64,000 nt of DNA. Source: Algoriphagus aestuarii (GTDB lineage Bacteria; Bacteroidota; Bacteroidia; Cytophagales; Cyclobacteriaceae). The notes beneath the pieces were generated by a model. It did not search any database. It was not told the DNA's origin and worked only from the letters and a program-made list of their open reading frames with translations. Below are positions 24,876 to 34,078 of the stretch, piece by piece (position 1 is the first letter of the stretch; the number at the start of each line of letters is the position of its first letter). Position numbers and translations under genes: made by a program. The DNA lies in contig JAFIDK010000005.1 of assembly GCA_017051695.1 (NCBI GenBank), forward strand, positions 394,632 to 458,631, read 5' to 3'.

Positions 24876-25664
24876 ATGAAAAAGTTTCTAGTTTTTGCTT
24901 TCCTTCTTTTTTCAGTTTTGAATTCATTCGCAGAATGTGCAATGGGAGCTGTCACATTTTTCCCAAAGCAAAACACAGTCAGTCAAAACAGCCTTTTTAT
25001 TGTGGAAGCATATGGGTTTGATCAAAGTTTGATAGAAAGTATTCAAAAAGACAGAAAGGCATATTTGGAAAATGAGGAAGGCGAGAAGGTAGATCTGATC
25101 CTAGTGGAAATTTTGTACGGACAAAAAAGTATAACACAGGCTGTTTTCAAACCTACATATCAATTAAAACTCAATCATAAGTACTATTTGAAATTCACGG
25201 AAATTCCTGGTGAGAGAAACTTTAAGGAATTAAAGAGATACAATTCTAAAATTGGAAAAAGTGAACCGGTGGCTTGGGAAGTCACAGAAATTGAATCTGA
25301 GCGCTTATTAAAAGATTTAAGTCTAGAGTTCGATAAGACCGAGGTTAACTTCTATGGGTGCGGTCCTGATGCATATGCCATCTTCCTACCACAGAATGTA
25401 CCATCTTCTGAAACTTGGTACAAAGCAGAAGTTTATGATGAGCAGACAAAGACCTCTAGCAGCTTCATTTTAACTGAGTGGCAAGGTAAAATCCAGGTAG
25501 GTCATGGCATGTGTGGAGGTGCCTTTAAATTCAATAAAGATGGAAATTACAAAGTTCGATTTACTCCCATGAATATAGATGGAAAAGAACATGCAACTAC
25601 AGAATGGACAGCTTTTGAAAGCCCCTATAAAACCGCTGTAGACCCTTTCTACATCAAAATTTAA
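24876..25664 (+). CDS. secreted protein of unknown function
   Basis: 262 residues. The ATG at 24876 gives the best signal peptide (KKFLVFAFLLFSVLNSFA), while an ATG at 24867 adds only three residues. The mature part has several Cys (ECAMG near the start, YGCGPDA, GHGMCGGAF) that could form disulfides. Strand-rich segments resemble immunoglobulin-like or fibronectin-like domains (KYYLKFTEIPG, YKVRFTPMN). No family is recognised. It is expected in the periplasm or outside. It is monocistronic. Confidence 0.6.
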   Translation: MKKFLVFAFLLFSVLNSFAECAMGAVTFFPKQNTVSQNSLFIVEAYGFDQSLIESIQKDRKAYLENEEGEKVDLILVEILYGQKSITQAVFKPTYQLKLNHKYYLKFTEIPGERNFKELKRYNSKIGKSEPVAWEVTEIESERLLKDLSLEFDKTEVNFYGCGPDAYAIFLPQNVPSSETWYKAEVYDEQTKTSSSFILTEWQGKIQVGHGMCGGAFKFNKDGNYKVRFTPMNIDGKEHATTEWTAFESPYKTAVDPFYIKI

Positions 25665-25765
25665 AATACAGCTGCTGACGGAAAACATCCATTTTTTGAC
25701 GTGTTACTCCCTTTTTTTAAGAGACCGAATTGGTAAGTTTGGATAAACCTAACGGCACTGAAAAC

Positions 25766-26203
25766 ATGGCACTCATAAACCCCTACATCAACTTCAATGG
25801 AAATGCTGAAGAAGCATTTCATTTTTACAAAGCAGCTTTTGGCGGAGAATTCGCGACCATCATGCGATTCAAAGATATGCCAAGTTCGGAGCATCCCATT
25901 TCGGAAAAAGAGGCTGACAAAATCATGCATATCGCACTGCCTATCGGCGGGAATATTTTAATGGGAAATGATGTACCCGAATTTATGGGCAAGGTCAATG
26001 AACAGGAACATCGCTCCAAAATCTCCATCAGCGCAGAGAGCAAAGATGAAGCAGACCGATTATTCAAGGCACTTTCTGCTGGAGGATCTGTGGAAGTCCC
26101 CATGGATGAAAGCCCTTGGGGCTCTTATTTTGGAATGTTTCGGGATAAATTTGGGATAGAATGGATGATCGATTTTGATCCTAAATTCAATGGAAAACCA
26201 TAA
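25766..26203 (+). CDS. VOC-family protein (PhnB/3-demethylubiquinone-methyltransferase-like)
   Basis: 145 residues from the ATG at 25766. It has the PhnB-type VOC layout: INPYINFNGNAEEAFHFYKAAFGGE at the start, MRFKDMP, IMHIALPIGGNILMGND, SISAESKDEADRLFKALSAGG, and WGSYFGMFRDKFGIEWMIDF at the end. PhnB-like proteins form a small cytoplasmic dimer. The biochemical role of most members is unknown. It is convergent with the efflux adaptor gene. Confidence 0.88.
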   Translation: MALINPYINFNGNAEEAFHFYKAAFGGEFATIMRFKDMPSSEHPISEKEADKIMHIALPIGGNILMGNDVPEFMGKVNEQEHRSKISISAESKDEADRLFKALSAGGSVEVPMDESPWGSYFGMFRDKFGIEWMIDFDPKFNGKP

Positions 26204-26256
26204 CAGAATGGATTTCATCAATAAAAGAGGCTGTCTCGAAAATGCTTTTGTCAGAT

Positions 26257-26311
26257 TGAGCGAAGTCGAAATGAGATTTGATGGAATATGTCAGGCCTTC
26301 GACTCAGCTCA
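26257..26311. repeat. Inverted repeat of the TGAGCGAAGTCGAA type between convergent genes
   Basis: TGAGCGAAGTCGAA (26257-26270) is matched by TTCGACTCAGCTCA (26298-26311), differing in two positions. A related copy, TGAGCAGAGTCGAA, is at 58859-58872. This short palindromic repeat is frequent in Bacteroidota intergenic regions. Here it may act as a bidirectional terminator. Confidence 0.55.
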
Positions 26312-26314
26312 GTT

Positions 26315-27472
26315 TCAAAGCATGGTAAAAGCTCCTTTTACAAGAATTATAGATTCTCCATCCAATTTTGGATTGGGGTAAATCTCCACTAAATCATCAT
26401 TTTGTCTACCCAGCTTCACCTCCACTTTATCTAAATAAAACCCTTTTTCATCTGAACCAGACTGAACCAGTACATAGTCTACCCCATCTACTGCTACTAC
26501 CGAAGAAACTGGCAGAGACCATCCCTCTTGTGGTTCCAATTTGATTTTTGCTTCCAGATACATTCCTGGAACCAAGGAGTGCTCTTGGTTTTCGTCGATG
26601 AGATGAGCATGAACCGGAACTAGCCGTTGCTCACTGATGGATTTACCCACCACGTATACTTTGGCATCAAATGTTTTTCCGGGCATATCTGGCAGAGTAA
26701 ATGCAACATGTTGCCCTTCCTTCACGTTCACCGCATCTTTTTCGAAAATATTCAGCTCAATATGCATATGCTCAGTACTGATCAGAGTGGCAGCCTTGGA
26801 AGCTGAAGGAAGAAATGCACCAGGCACCGTAAATACACTCTCTACAAAGCCATTGATCGGAGATAGGACGGGAACTTTGGTCTGGATGCTGGCAGGGGTT
26901 AATTTATCGGTATTCACATGGATCATACCCAATTGCTTTTTCAAACTCTCGGCTTTTGCCAAGGTACTTTGGTACTCGGATTCAGCTTTGAGGTAACCTT
27001 TCTGAGAGGCTATTTTCTCTCCGAAAAGGGTCTTTTGACGTTCGAATTCTTCTTTGAGAAAATTCAGCTGACTGGAAGTCTCCAAATATTCCTGTTGCAA
27101 GCGAACGAACTCTGGGCTTTCGAGGTAGAAAAGAACCTCGCCTTTTCTAACCTGCTGCCCTTCCATCAATTTCAGATCAGCCACATATCCACCAAAAAAT
27201 GGCGTAATATCCTGCATTCCTTCCACCGGGATTTTCACCTGTCCTTGAACCTTGATCTCTTCGGAAAAAGTCTTCAGAACCATCTCACCCCATTTCATAT
27301 CCATGGCCTCAAATTGTGCTTTGGTCAGACCGATCTGATTGGATCCCACCTCTATTCGCTGCATTGTTTCTTCACCCGAATTTTCTTCGGATTTTGGCGT
27401 GCATCGGATCAGAAACGTCAATCCGACTAAAATCAGCAGGCCAGAATAAATTTTTGATTGTATAGCTTCCAT
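26315..27472 (-). CDS. efflux RND periplasmic adaptor (CusB/CzcB-like)
   Basis: 385 residues. A membrane signal with a Cys at about residue 24 (FLIRC) suggests a lipid anchor. The body is a membrane-fusion protein: a beta-barrel/lipoyl half (GQVKIPVEGMQDITPFFGGYVADLKLMEGQQVRKGEVLFYLESPE), a helical hairpin (about 150-190), the second lipoyl half (VLSPINGFVESVF) and a membrane-proximal C-terminus. The start overlaps the stop of the pump gene upstream by one base, so the two are translationally coupled. It links the inner-membrane pump to the outer-membrane channel in metal efflux. Confidence 0.9.
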   Translation of the reverse strand: MEAIQSKIYSGLLILVGLTFLIRCTPKSEENSGEETMQRIEVGSNQIGLTKAQFEAMDMKWGEMVLKTFSEEIKVQGQVKIPVEGMQDITPFFGGYVADLKLMEGQQVRKGEVLFYLESPEFVRLQQEYLETSSQLNFLKEEFERQKTLFGEKIASQKGYLKAESEYQSTLAKAESLKKQLGMIHVNTDKLTPASIQTKVPVLSPINGFVESVFTVPGAFLPSASKAATLISTEHMHIELNIFEKDAVNVKEGQHVAFTLPDMPGKTFDAKVYVVGKSISEQRLVPVHAHLIDENQEHSLVPGMYLEAKIKLEPQEGWSLPVSSVVAVDGVDYVLVQSGSDEKGFYLDKVEVKLGRQNDDLVEIYPNPKLDGESIILVKGAFTML

Positions 27473-30400
27473 CAGTTGATGAGATAGTTAATTTCTAAGA
27501 CATTGATTTGATAATTGTATCTGCTTTCCAGGTACTGAAGTGTGATATTCATGGAGTTTTCCATCAGTTGCACGTACTGCAAAAAGTCGATTTCACCTTC
27601 TTGGTAAGATCTCTGTGCCTGCTCCATGAGTTGATTTGCGAGCGCCTCACCCTCTTCCTCATAATATCGGATCACTTCTGAATTTTGATCCAATTTGTAT
27701 TGGGTCTGAATGTATTGGGCATTTAACCTTTTCTGGTAATTCTGAGCTTCGAATTCCATCATTTCCTTGTGAAACTCACTAGCTCTAACCTGGGATCGCT
27801 GTGCTCCAAAAAACAAAGGCACCGTAATCCCCCCTTGGAAACCAGGATAAACTTTGGACTCGGGATAAGAATTGGTTCCCCTGAAAACATCAATCTGCAG
27901 ATCCGGAAGTAATTTCCTCCGCTCCACCTGGACTTGATGATCAGCTTGACTCAACGCTGATTCGTAATAATTTACGCCGGGGTGTGACAATGCATCAAAA
28001 TTCACTTCGTCGGAAAGAAACAAGTCATTCGTTACAATTTCCAGTTCTCCTTCCCAATTGAGATAAGCCTTTAAATTCTCGATCGCAACCTGATAATTCT
28101 GATTTGCCTCAGAAAGCTTCAGTGCGATCTCCCGCTGCTTTCCGGAAGCGGTTAATTTTTCCAGGTAATTGGTTTCCCCCAGTTCAAATCTTCTGTTGGA
28201 AGCCGAAGAAAATTCTTTGTACAAACTATCCAATCGCGCGAAATGATCTTCGACTTCTTTCCAATGTACTGCAGTCACATAGGCTTTACTCACTTCCCCT
28301 TTGAGTTTTCGTTCCTGAAGAATCAACTGGCTTTCTTTCATTGCCACTTGATCTTTGAGTACGTTTTTCTGAGCGGAATAAAGCGAGGGGAAAGCGAAAG
28401 TCTGACTTAATCCCCATTTGCTATTGGCATATCCATTTTCGGCAATATCATTTTCATCCCGAGAAAAATAGATTTGGGTTTTATCGATATTCCATCCCGC
28501 ACCGGTAGTGGCCGTTGCGGCTTCAAGTCCTTTGGACGCGGCCTGGTAGGATAAATTCTGCTCCATAGCCACTTGCAATGCTTCTTCCAGAGTCAAATGA
28601 CTCGACTTCTCTTGGGCAAAAACCGAAAATCCTATTCCCAAGAAAATCAGAATAGCCAAACCGGACTTTTTAATACCCGAAAAGGAAGGTTTAGCCCCTT
28701 TTTTAAAAATCACATATAGCACGGGCAAAACAACCAATGTCAAAATAGTCGCAGAAATCAACCCTCCTATCACTACAGTAGCCAAAGGCCGCTGGACTTC
28801 TGCTCCAGCAGAACCAGACACTGCCATCGGCAAAAAGCCCAATGCTGCAGCTGAGGCAGTCAAAAGCACAGGTCTCAACCGCTCTTTGGCTCCGATCAGT
28901 ACCAATTGCTTGATATCCGTATACTTACTTTCCATAGATTTAAAATGTTCTATCAATACGATTCCATTGAGCACGGCAATTCCGAATAGGGCAATAAAGC
29001 CGACACCAGCGGAAATACTAAATGGCAAATCCCTTATCCAGAGCAACAACACTCCTCCAATAGCGGAAAGTGGAATAGCTGAGTAAATCATGATCGCATC
29101 TCTTGCAGAGGAAAATGCGAAATACAACAAGACGAAAATCAGTACCAATGCGATAGGAACAGCAATCATCAGACGGTTTCGCGCTTGCTGCAAATTCTCA
29201 AACTGACCACCGTAGTCAACTCTATATCCTTCTGGAATCTCAATTTGAGTTCGTATAATTTCCTGAATATCATCCACTACAGATTGAAGATCTCGGTTTC
29301 TCACATTGACACCAACCACGATTCTTCTCTGGGTATCATCCCGCGAAATCTTCGCTGGCCCTTTGGTGTAGGAAATCGTTGCCAACTCACCTAAAGGCAC
29401 GCTGCCTCCATTTGGCAACTGAACAGAAGCCAGTTCCAAATCCGAAATATCAGACCTGAATTCTTTGTCAAATCTCACAACCAGATCAAACTGTCTTTCT
29501 CCTTCAAACACCGTCCCGGCAGTTTCTCCGGCAAAACCCATTGTCACCAAGGCATTCAGATCGGAAATATTCAGACCATATTTCGCAATTTTGCTTCGGT
29601 TGTATTCGATTTTCATCTGTGGTAAGCCATCGACTTTCTCCACAATAATATCTGCCGCTCCATCAACTCCTTGGATGGCAGCCTCGATTTCCTGGCCCGT
29701 TTTGAGCAATTGTTCCAAATCATCTCCAAACACTTTGATCGCCAAATCGGCTCTTACACCAGTGATCAACTCATTAAATCGCATCTCAATGGGCTGTGTA
29801 AACTCATAATCCAACCCAGGGATCACTTCCAGTGCTTCTTTGAATTTATCAGCCAATTGATCTTTCGTTTCCACTGTGGTCCATTCTGATGGTGGATGAA
29901 GGGTCACAATCACATCCGTTTCTTCCATTGACATCGGGTCAGTGGGGATTTCCGCTGCCCCGATTCTGGTTACCACCTGATTTACCTCTGGGAATTTTTT
30001 AAGAATCTTTTCGATTTGGGTCATGGTTTCCACCGTATTACTCAGCGAAGTTCCAGTTTTCAGGACTGGTTGGATCACGAAATCCCCTTCATCCAAGGTG
30101 GGTACAAATTCAGAACCCATGGATGAAAACAACAACACCGCCGCAACCAACATGGCAGCAGCTGCACCCAAGACGATTTTGCCATGATCCAAAGCCCACT
30201 TAATAGTAGGTTCATAGACTTTATTAATCTGACGGATCAGTCGGGTAGAAATATTTTTAGGACCTGGAGGTGTGGATTTTAAAAACAAGGAGGAGACCAC
30301 AGGGACATAGGTAAGTCCCAAAATCATCGCACCGATCAGCGCAAAACTAAAAACCTCGGCCATGGGCCGAAACATTTTCCCCTCTACACCTGAAAGTGAT

Positions 30401-31803
30401 AAAATCGGAATAAAAACGATGATGATGATGATTTGGCCAAAGATGGCGGAATGCATCATTTTAGAAGCACCGTTGAAAGCTATTTCATCTTTTTGATGCT
30501 GGATTTCCCTTTTGCTAAGCCCATCAAAGCCATGATGGACTTTGGTAAACTGGTATGCAATATACTCGACGATGATTACCGCCCCATCGATAATAATCCC
30601 AAAATCTATCGCTCCTAAGCTCATCAGATTGGCATCTACTCCGAATATGTTCATCATGGACAAGGCAAAGAGCAAACTCAAGGGAATAATAGAGGCTACG
30701 ACTAACCCTGAACGGAAATTACCCAGTAGCAAAACCACTACAAATACTACGATCAAACACCCTTCGATCAGGTTTTTTGAAATCGTGGAGGTCGTTCTAC
30801 CTACCAATTCCGACCGGTCCAAAAACCCATTGATCACTATCCCTTCAGGTAAACTAGGTTGGATTTCTTCCAATCTCTCCTTCACTCGTTCTATGGTTCT
30901 TTTCGAATCAGCTCCTTTCAACATCATCACCTGTCCAAGGACTTTTTCTCCTTCTCCATTCCCCGTAATCGCTCCAAAACGGTTGGCATGACCAAATCCC
31001 ACCTCCGCGATATCTCTGATATACACAGGGGTTCCTCCCCTTGAATCCACTACGATATTTCTGATGTCTTCCAGATTCTGGACGAGACCTTCACCTCTTA
31101 TAAAAAAACTTTCATTGGTTTTCTCGATGTAACTCCCACCGGCAATGGAGTTATTCTCTTGCAACGCTTGGAATACTTGGGACAAATCAAGCCTCATGCC
31201 TTTCAACCTTTCTGGATTGATGGCAACTTCATACTGCTTCAAAAAACCTCCCCAAGTGTTTACTTCCACAACACCTTGGATTCCTGACAGCTGTCTTCTC
31301 ACAATCCAGTCCTGAATTGTCCTTAAATCAGTGATGGAATATTGATCAGAAAATTCCGGCTGAACATCCACTACGTATTGAAAAATCTCTCCAAGACCAG
31401 TTGTAATCGGCCCCATAAATGGCTGACCAAAACCATCTGGAATACTCTCTTGGGCAATTTTGATCCGTTCTGCAATCAATTGACGAGGCAAATAGGTACC
31501 CATATCGTCCTCAAATACAATCGTCACTACGGAAAGACCGAATTTAGAAACAGACCTGATTTCTTTGACACCTGGCAGGTTTGCCATTTCCAACTCCACC
31601 GGATAAGTCAGGTATTTTTCCACATCCTCTGTAGCCAGATTTCTGGAAGTGGTAATGACCTGTACTTGGTTATTAGTGACATCCGGGACAGCTCCAATGG
31701 GTAAATTACTCAGTGAATAAACCCCATAAGCTATCCAAGCAGCGATAAAAAGAAAAACCAGGAGCTTATTATGGATACTCCACTGAATGATTTTGTCTAA
31801 CAT
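27472..31803 (-). CDS. CzcA/CusA-type heavy-metal RND pump fused to a TolC-type channel
   Basis: About 1,443 residues from the ATG at 31803 (upstream in-frame codons give a poor leader). Residues 1 to about 1,030 are an HME-RND transporter: LDKIIQWSIHNKLLVFLF at the start, the GAIDFGIIIDGAVIIVEY motif in TM4, and later GVGFIALFGIAVLNG. After about residue 1,050 a signal-like span (SGLAILIFLGIGFSVFAQE) leads into an outer-membrane efflux protein domain of about 390 residues with long helices. Such CzcA-TolC fusions are known in Bacteroidota. The fusion would need cleavage at the internal signal to reach the outer membrane. It exports Cu, Ag, Co, Zn or Cd; the metal is not determined. Confidence 0.92.
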   Translation of the reverse strand: MLDKIIQWSIHNKLLVFLFIAAWIAYGVYSLSNLPIGAVPDVTNNQVQVITTSRNLATEDVEKYLTYPVELEMANLPGVKEIRSVSKFGLSVVTIVFEDDMGTYLPRQLIAERIKIAQESIPDGFGQPFMGPITTGLGEIFQYVVDVQPEFSDQYSITDLRTIQDWIVRRQLSGIQGVVEVNTWGGFLKQYEVAINPERLKGMRLDLSQVFQALQENNSIAGGSYIEKTNESFFIRGEGLVQNLEDIRNIVVDSRGGTPVYIRDIAEVGFGHANRFGAITGNGEGEKVLGQVMMLKGADSKRTIERVKERLEEIQPSLPEGIVINGFLDRSELVGRTTSTISKNLIEGCLIVVFVVVLLLGNFRSGLVVASIIPLSLLFALSMMNIFGVDANLMSLGAIDFGIIIDGAVIIVEYIAYQFTKVHHGFDGLSKREIQHQKDEIAFNGASKMMHSAIFGQIIIIIVFIPILSLSGVEGKMFRPMAEVFSFALIGAMILGLTYVPVVSSLFLKSTPPGPKNISTRLIRQINKVYEPTIKWALDHGKIVLGAAAAMLVAAVLLFSSMGSEFVPTLDEGDFVIQPVLKTGTSLSNTVETMTQIEKILKKFPEVNQVVTRIGAAEIPTDPMSMEETDVIVTLHPPSEWTTVETKDQLADKFKEALEVIPGLDYEFTQPIEMRFNELITGVRADLAIKVFGDDLEQLLKTGQEIEAAIQGVDGAADIIVEKVDGLPQMKIEYNRSKIAKYGLNISDLNALVTMGFAGETAGTVFEGERQFDLVVRFDKEFRSDISDLELASVQLPNGGSVPLGELATISYTKGPAKISRDDTQRRIVVGVNVRNRDLQSVVDDIQEIIRTQIEIPEGYRVDYGGQFENLQQARNRLMIAVPIALVLIFVLLYFAFSSARDAIMIYSAIPLSAIGGVLLLWIRDLPFSISAGVGFIALFGIAVLNGIVLIEHFKSMESKYTDIKQLVLIGAKERLRPVLLTASAAALGFLPMAVSGSAGAEVQRPLATVVIGGLISATILTLVVLPVLYVIFKKGAKPSFSGIKKSGLAILIFLGIGFSVFAQEKSSHLTLEEALQVAMEQNLSYQAASKGLEAATATTGAGWNIDKTQIYFSRDENDIAENGYANSKWGLSQTFAFPSLYSAQKNVLKDQVAMKESQLILQERKLKGEVSKAYVTAVHWKEVEDHFARLDSLYKEFSSASNRRFELGETNYLEKLTASGKQREIALKLSEANQNYQVAIENLKAYLNWEGELEIVTNDLFLSDEVNFDALSHPGVNYYESALSQADHQVQVERRKLLPDLQIDVFRGTNSYPESKVYPGFQGGITVPLFFGAQRSQVRASEFHKEMMEFEAQNYQKRLNAQYIQTQYKLDQNSEVIRYYEEEGEALANQLMEQAQRSYQEGEIDFLQYVQLMENSMNITLQYLESRYNYQINVLEINYLIN

Positions 31804-31863
31804 AGAATCCTCTGATTGCAAGACAAAAATCAATAATTAAACTATCAAGGAGCTTTTTAAAAC

Positions 31864-31879
31864 CTTAAGATTACCTTAA
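31864..31879. promoter_or_regulatory. CTTAAGATTACCTTAA box upstream of the CzcA-TolC fusion
   Basis: The CTTAA half-site repeats with 11-bp spacing, as OmpR-family sites do. The box is 61 bp upstream of the pump's start codon and downstream of the kinase stop. A second copy with the same core lies at 34008-34023. Confidence 0.6.
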
Positions 31880-31892
31880 GAATGGTCTATGG

Positions 31893-33257
31893 TCAAAAAG
31901 CGAGACAAAAGGTACTTCCTAGTCCCGTTTCGCTGAAAACGCTGATTTCTATATCGCTTTCCTGGGCTAGTTTCTTCACTATAGCCAAACCCAACCCAGT
32001 ACCAGGAATCAGTTTTTCCAAAGCAGATGGGTCCCTGTAAAAGGGGTCAAAAATCTTTTTAATTGATTCGGCTGCAATGCCTTGCCCTTGATCGTTCACA
32101 AAAATCAATGGTTTTCCATCTTCCACTTTCACCTCTAATTCTATTGATCCTTCAGAATACTTAATGGCATTCTGAATCAAGTTATTTAATATCATAACCA
32201 ATGATTTTTCGCTCACCTGAACGAATACAGGCATAGATTCCTTGGTCTGAAAACGGATTTCCCTTCCCGTATCAGCCTCAAACTGAGCGGCCATTTCTTC
32301 TACAAAAGACAGGATTTCCACTTCATCCTTGGGAGTAGGAGCTCCTTTTTCTACTCTAGCCAAGGCCAAAAGCTGGTCGATCATTGCTGACATTCTATCG
32401 ATGCTGCCTAATGCAGTCTGGATTTTACTGACATATTCTTCAGAAGTCCGAGGCTTTCTGATCAATACTTCCAAAGTTCCCCGCAAAACCGAAAGTGGCG
32501 TTCTCAACTCATGGGATGCATCTGAGGTGAATTGTTTTTCCCTGATGATCGATTGTTCAAGGCGATTAAGAAGGTCATTGATGGATCTGGTCAGTTGGCC
32601 GATCTCATCCTCCTGATCTAAAACCGGAACCCGCTCATTGAGATTGCTTTGACTGATTTGATTGGTTTTGGAGATTATCTTCTGAATAGGTTGAATGCTC
32701 TTTCCTGCCAAATACCTCATCGTTAGAAACAACGATATCAAAATCCCAGGGTATAGGAGCAATAAAATGCTTCGTAGGTTACTCAACAGTTTCTGGGCAT
32801 CTTCGAAGGAAGTAGCTACCAAAAGATACCCTTCGTCCTTGCCTTTATGGTCTAAAACCATCTGTTTTTGGCGCACGTATTGGTCACCAATTTTGATGGT
32901 AGATGCTCTCTCTTTAGAAGTCCAATCCGGATGAAAAAGCAATCTATGATTTCCCAGATTTGGAGATTTATCCATCGAATTCCCTTCCAGGTCCACAATT
33001 TCTATGAAAATCGGATTCAACTGGATATCCTGATGTTCTTCCTCCATCCATTCATCCTTGTGCATGAATTTGATTTCGCCGTCTTCTAAAAATATCTGTC
33101 CAACATGCTTATTGGTTTCTAGCTCCAGTTCTCGGTCTATATTATCCACTACCGTAAACTCCACTACCCAATAAATCACTCCAAAAACCACCATCACGAT
33201 CAATGCAGTGACTATGGTCAATCTTCTTGCTATTTTTTCTTTATAGGATAATTTCAT
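31893..33257 (-). CDS. sensor histidine kinase of the metal-efflux operon
   Basis: 454 residues. Two membrane spans flank a periplasmic sensor region of about 120 residues. HAMP follows (NQISQSNLNERVPVLDQEDEIG), then HisKA with SDASHELRTPLS (His249), then HATPase_c with N-box NNLIQNAIKYS, DQGQGI and GTGLGLAIVKKL. It has the CusS-like arrangement of copper/silver or zinc sensors, but the metal ligands are not obvious. Its start overlaps the regulator's stop by 4 bp (ATGA-type), and the pump genes follow on the same strand. It phosphorylates the OmpR-type regulator encoded upstream. Confidence 0.9.
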   Translation of the reverse strand: MKLSYKEKIARRLTIVTALIVMVVFGVIYWVVEFTVVDNIDRELELETNKHVGQIFLEDGEIKFMHKDEWMEEEHQDIQLNPIFIEIVDLEGNSMDKSPNLGNHRLLFHPDWTSKERASTIKIGDQYVRQKQMVLDHKGKDEGYLLVATSFEDAQKLLSNLRSILLLLYPGILISLFLTMRYLAGKSIQPIQKIISKTNQISQSNLNERVPVLDQEDEIGQLTRSINDLLNRLEQSIIREKQFTSDASHELRTPLSVLRGTLEVLIRKPRTSEEYVSKIQTALGSIDRMSAMIDQLLALARVEKGAPTPKDEVEILSFVEEMAAQFEADTGREIRFQTKESMPVFVQVSEKSLVMILNNLIQNAIKYSEGSIELEVKVEDGKPLIFVNDQGQGIAAESIKKIFDPFYRDPSALEKLIPGTGLGLAIVKKLAQESDIEISVFSETGLGSTFCLAF

Positions 33258-33922
33258 TTTTCCTTTGCCATATAGCCTACTCCTCTGACCGTCTGGATGT
33301 AATCTTCCTCTTTTTGGAGATCTAATTTCTTTCTTAGGGAATTGATAAACACATCAATCACACCGGTATTGTATTCAAAATGAATATCCCACACGCTTTC
33401 TATAATCCTGGTACGACGACAGACTTTGTTTTTGTTACGTAATAGGTATTCCAGCAGGGCAAACTCTTTTTGTGTCAAAGATACTTCCTCTCCGTTCTTA
33501 TAGACTTGATGCCTTTCGGTGAATAATTCAATAGGACCTAAGGTGAATTTCTCATGCTCTCCCGCCTTTGACCGAAGCTGAACTTTAATTCTTTCGAGCA
33601 ATTCCTCAAAGTGAAATGGTTTTTTGATGTAATCATTGGCACCGGATTGCAGCCCAAAAATGGTTTCGTCTACTGTGTCTTTGGCGGTTAAAAATATGAT
33701 TGGAGTCAAAGGAAAATTCTTTCTGAATTGCCTGGTAATCTCTATCCCGCTAAATCCAGGAAGCATCCAGTCCAAAAGAAGTAAGTCGTAACTCCCTGAT
33801 AAAGCCAGATCCAAGCCTTCTCTTCCATTCTCAGCAACATCCACGGCAAAGGCCTCCTCTTCCAATCCTTGCTTCAGGAAATTGGATATCCCAGGTTCAT
33901 CCTCTACTACCAAAATTCTCAT
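33254..33922 (-). CDS. OmpR/PhoB-family response regulator (CusR-like)
   Basis: 222 residues from the ATG at 33922; an alternative ATG at 33943 would add seven residues. The receiver domain has the acidic pocket (VVEDE), the phosphoacceptor D51 in LLLDWMLPG, and the Lys in NDYIKKPF. The C-terminal winged helix has SLTQKEFALLEYLLRN and DVFINSLRKKLD followed by YIQTVRGVGYM. It binds direct-repeat DNA as a dimer, and the two CTTAAGATTnnCTTAA boxes are natural candidate sites. It overlaps the kinase gene by 4 bp. Confidence 0.92.
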   Translation of the reverse strand: MRILVVEDEPGISNFLKQGLEEEAFAVDVAENGREGLDLALSGSYDLLLLDWMLPGFSGIEITRQFRKNFPLTPIIFLTAKDTVDETIFGLQSGANDYIKKPFHFEELLERIKVQLRSKAGEHEKFTLGPIELFTERHQVYKNGEEVSLTQKEFALLEYLLRNKNKVCRRTRIIESVWDIHFEYNTGVIDVFINSLRKKLDLQKEEDYIQTVRGVGYMAKEK

Positions 33923-34007
33923 CTTCTCAGCAATTAGATCCATCATTCAAATTTGAGAGCAACAAAGCAAAATAGAGAGTTTAACCCTTTGAAGACAAAA
34001 ATCAGGG

Positions 34008-34023
34008 CTTAAGATTCTCTTAA
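34008..34023. promoter_or_regulatory. CTTAAGATTCTCTTAA box upstream of the response-regulator gene
   Basis: It matches the pump-promoter box at 31864-31879 in 14 of 16 positions, with the same orientation and an 11-bp half-site period. It lies 86 bp upstream of the regulator start, consistent with autoregulation. Confidence 0.6.
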
Positions 34024-34040
34024 ATAAATGAATTAGCTAA

Positions 34041-34074
34041 AAAAATGACCTTTTATCAGATAAAAGGCCATTTA
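34041..34074 (-). terminator. Rho-independent terminator of the PepSY gene
   Basis: On the minus strand, AAATGGCCTTTTAT pairs with ATAAAAGGTCATTT around a CTG loop and is followed by a T run. It starts just after the PepSY stop codon at 34079. Confidence 0.85.
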
Positions 34075-34078
34075 GTGA

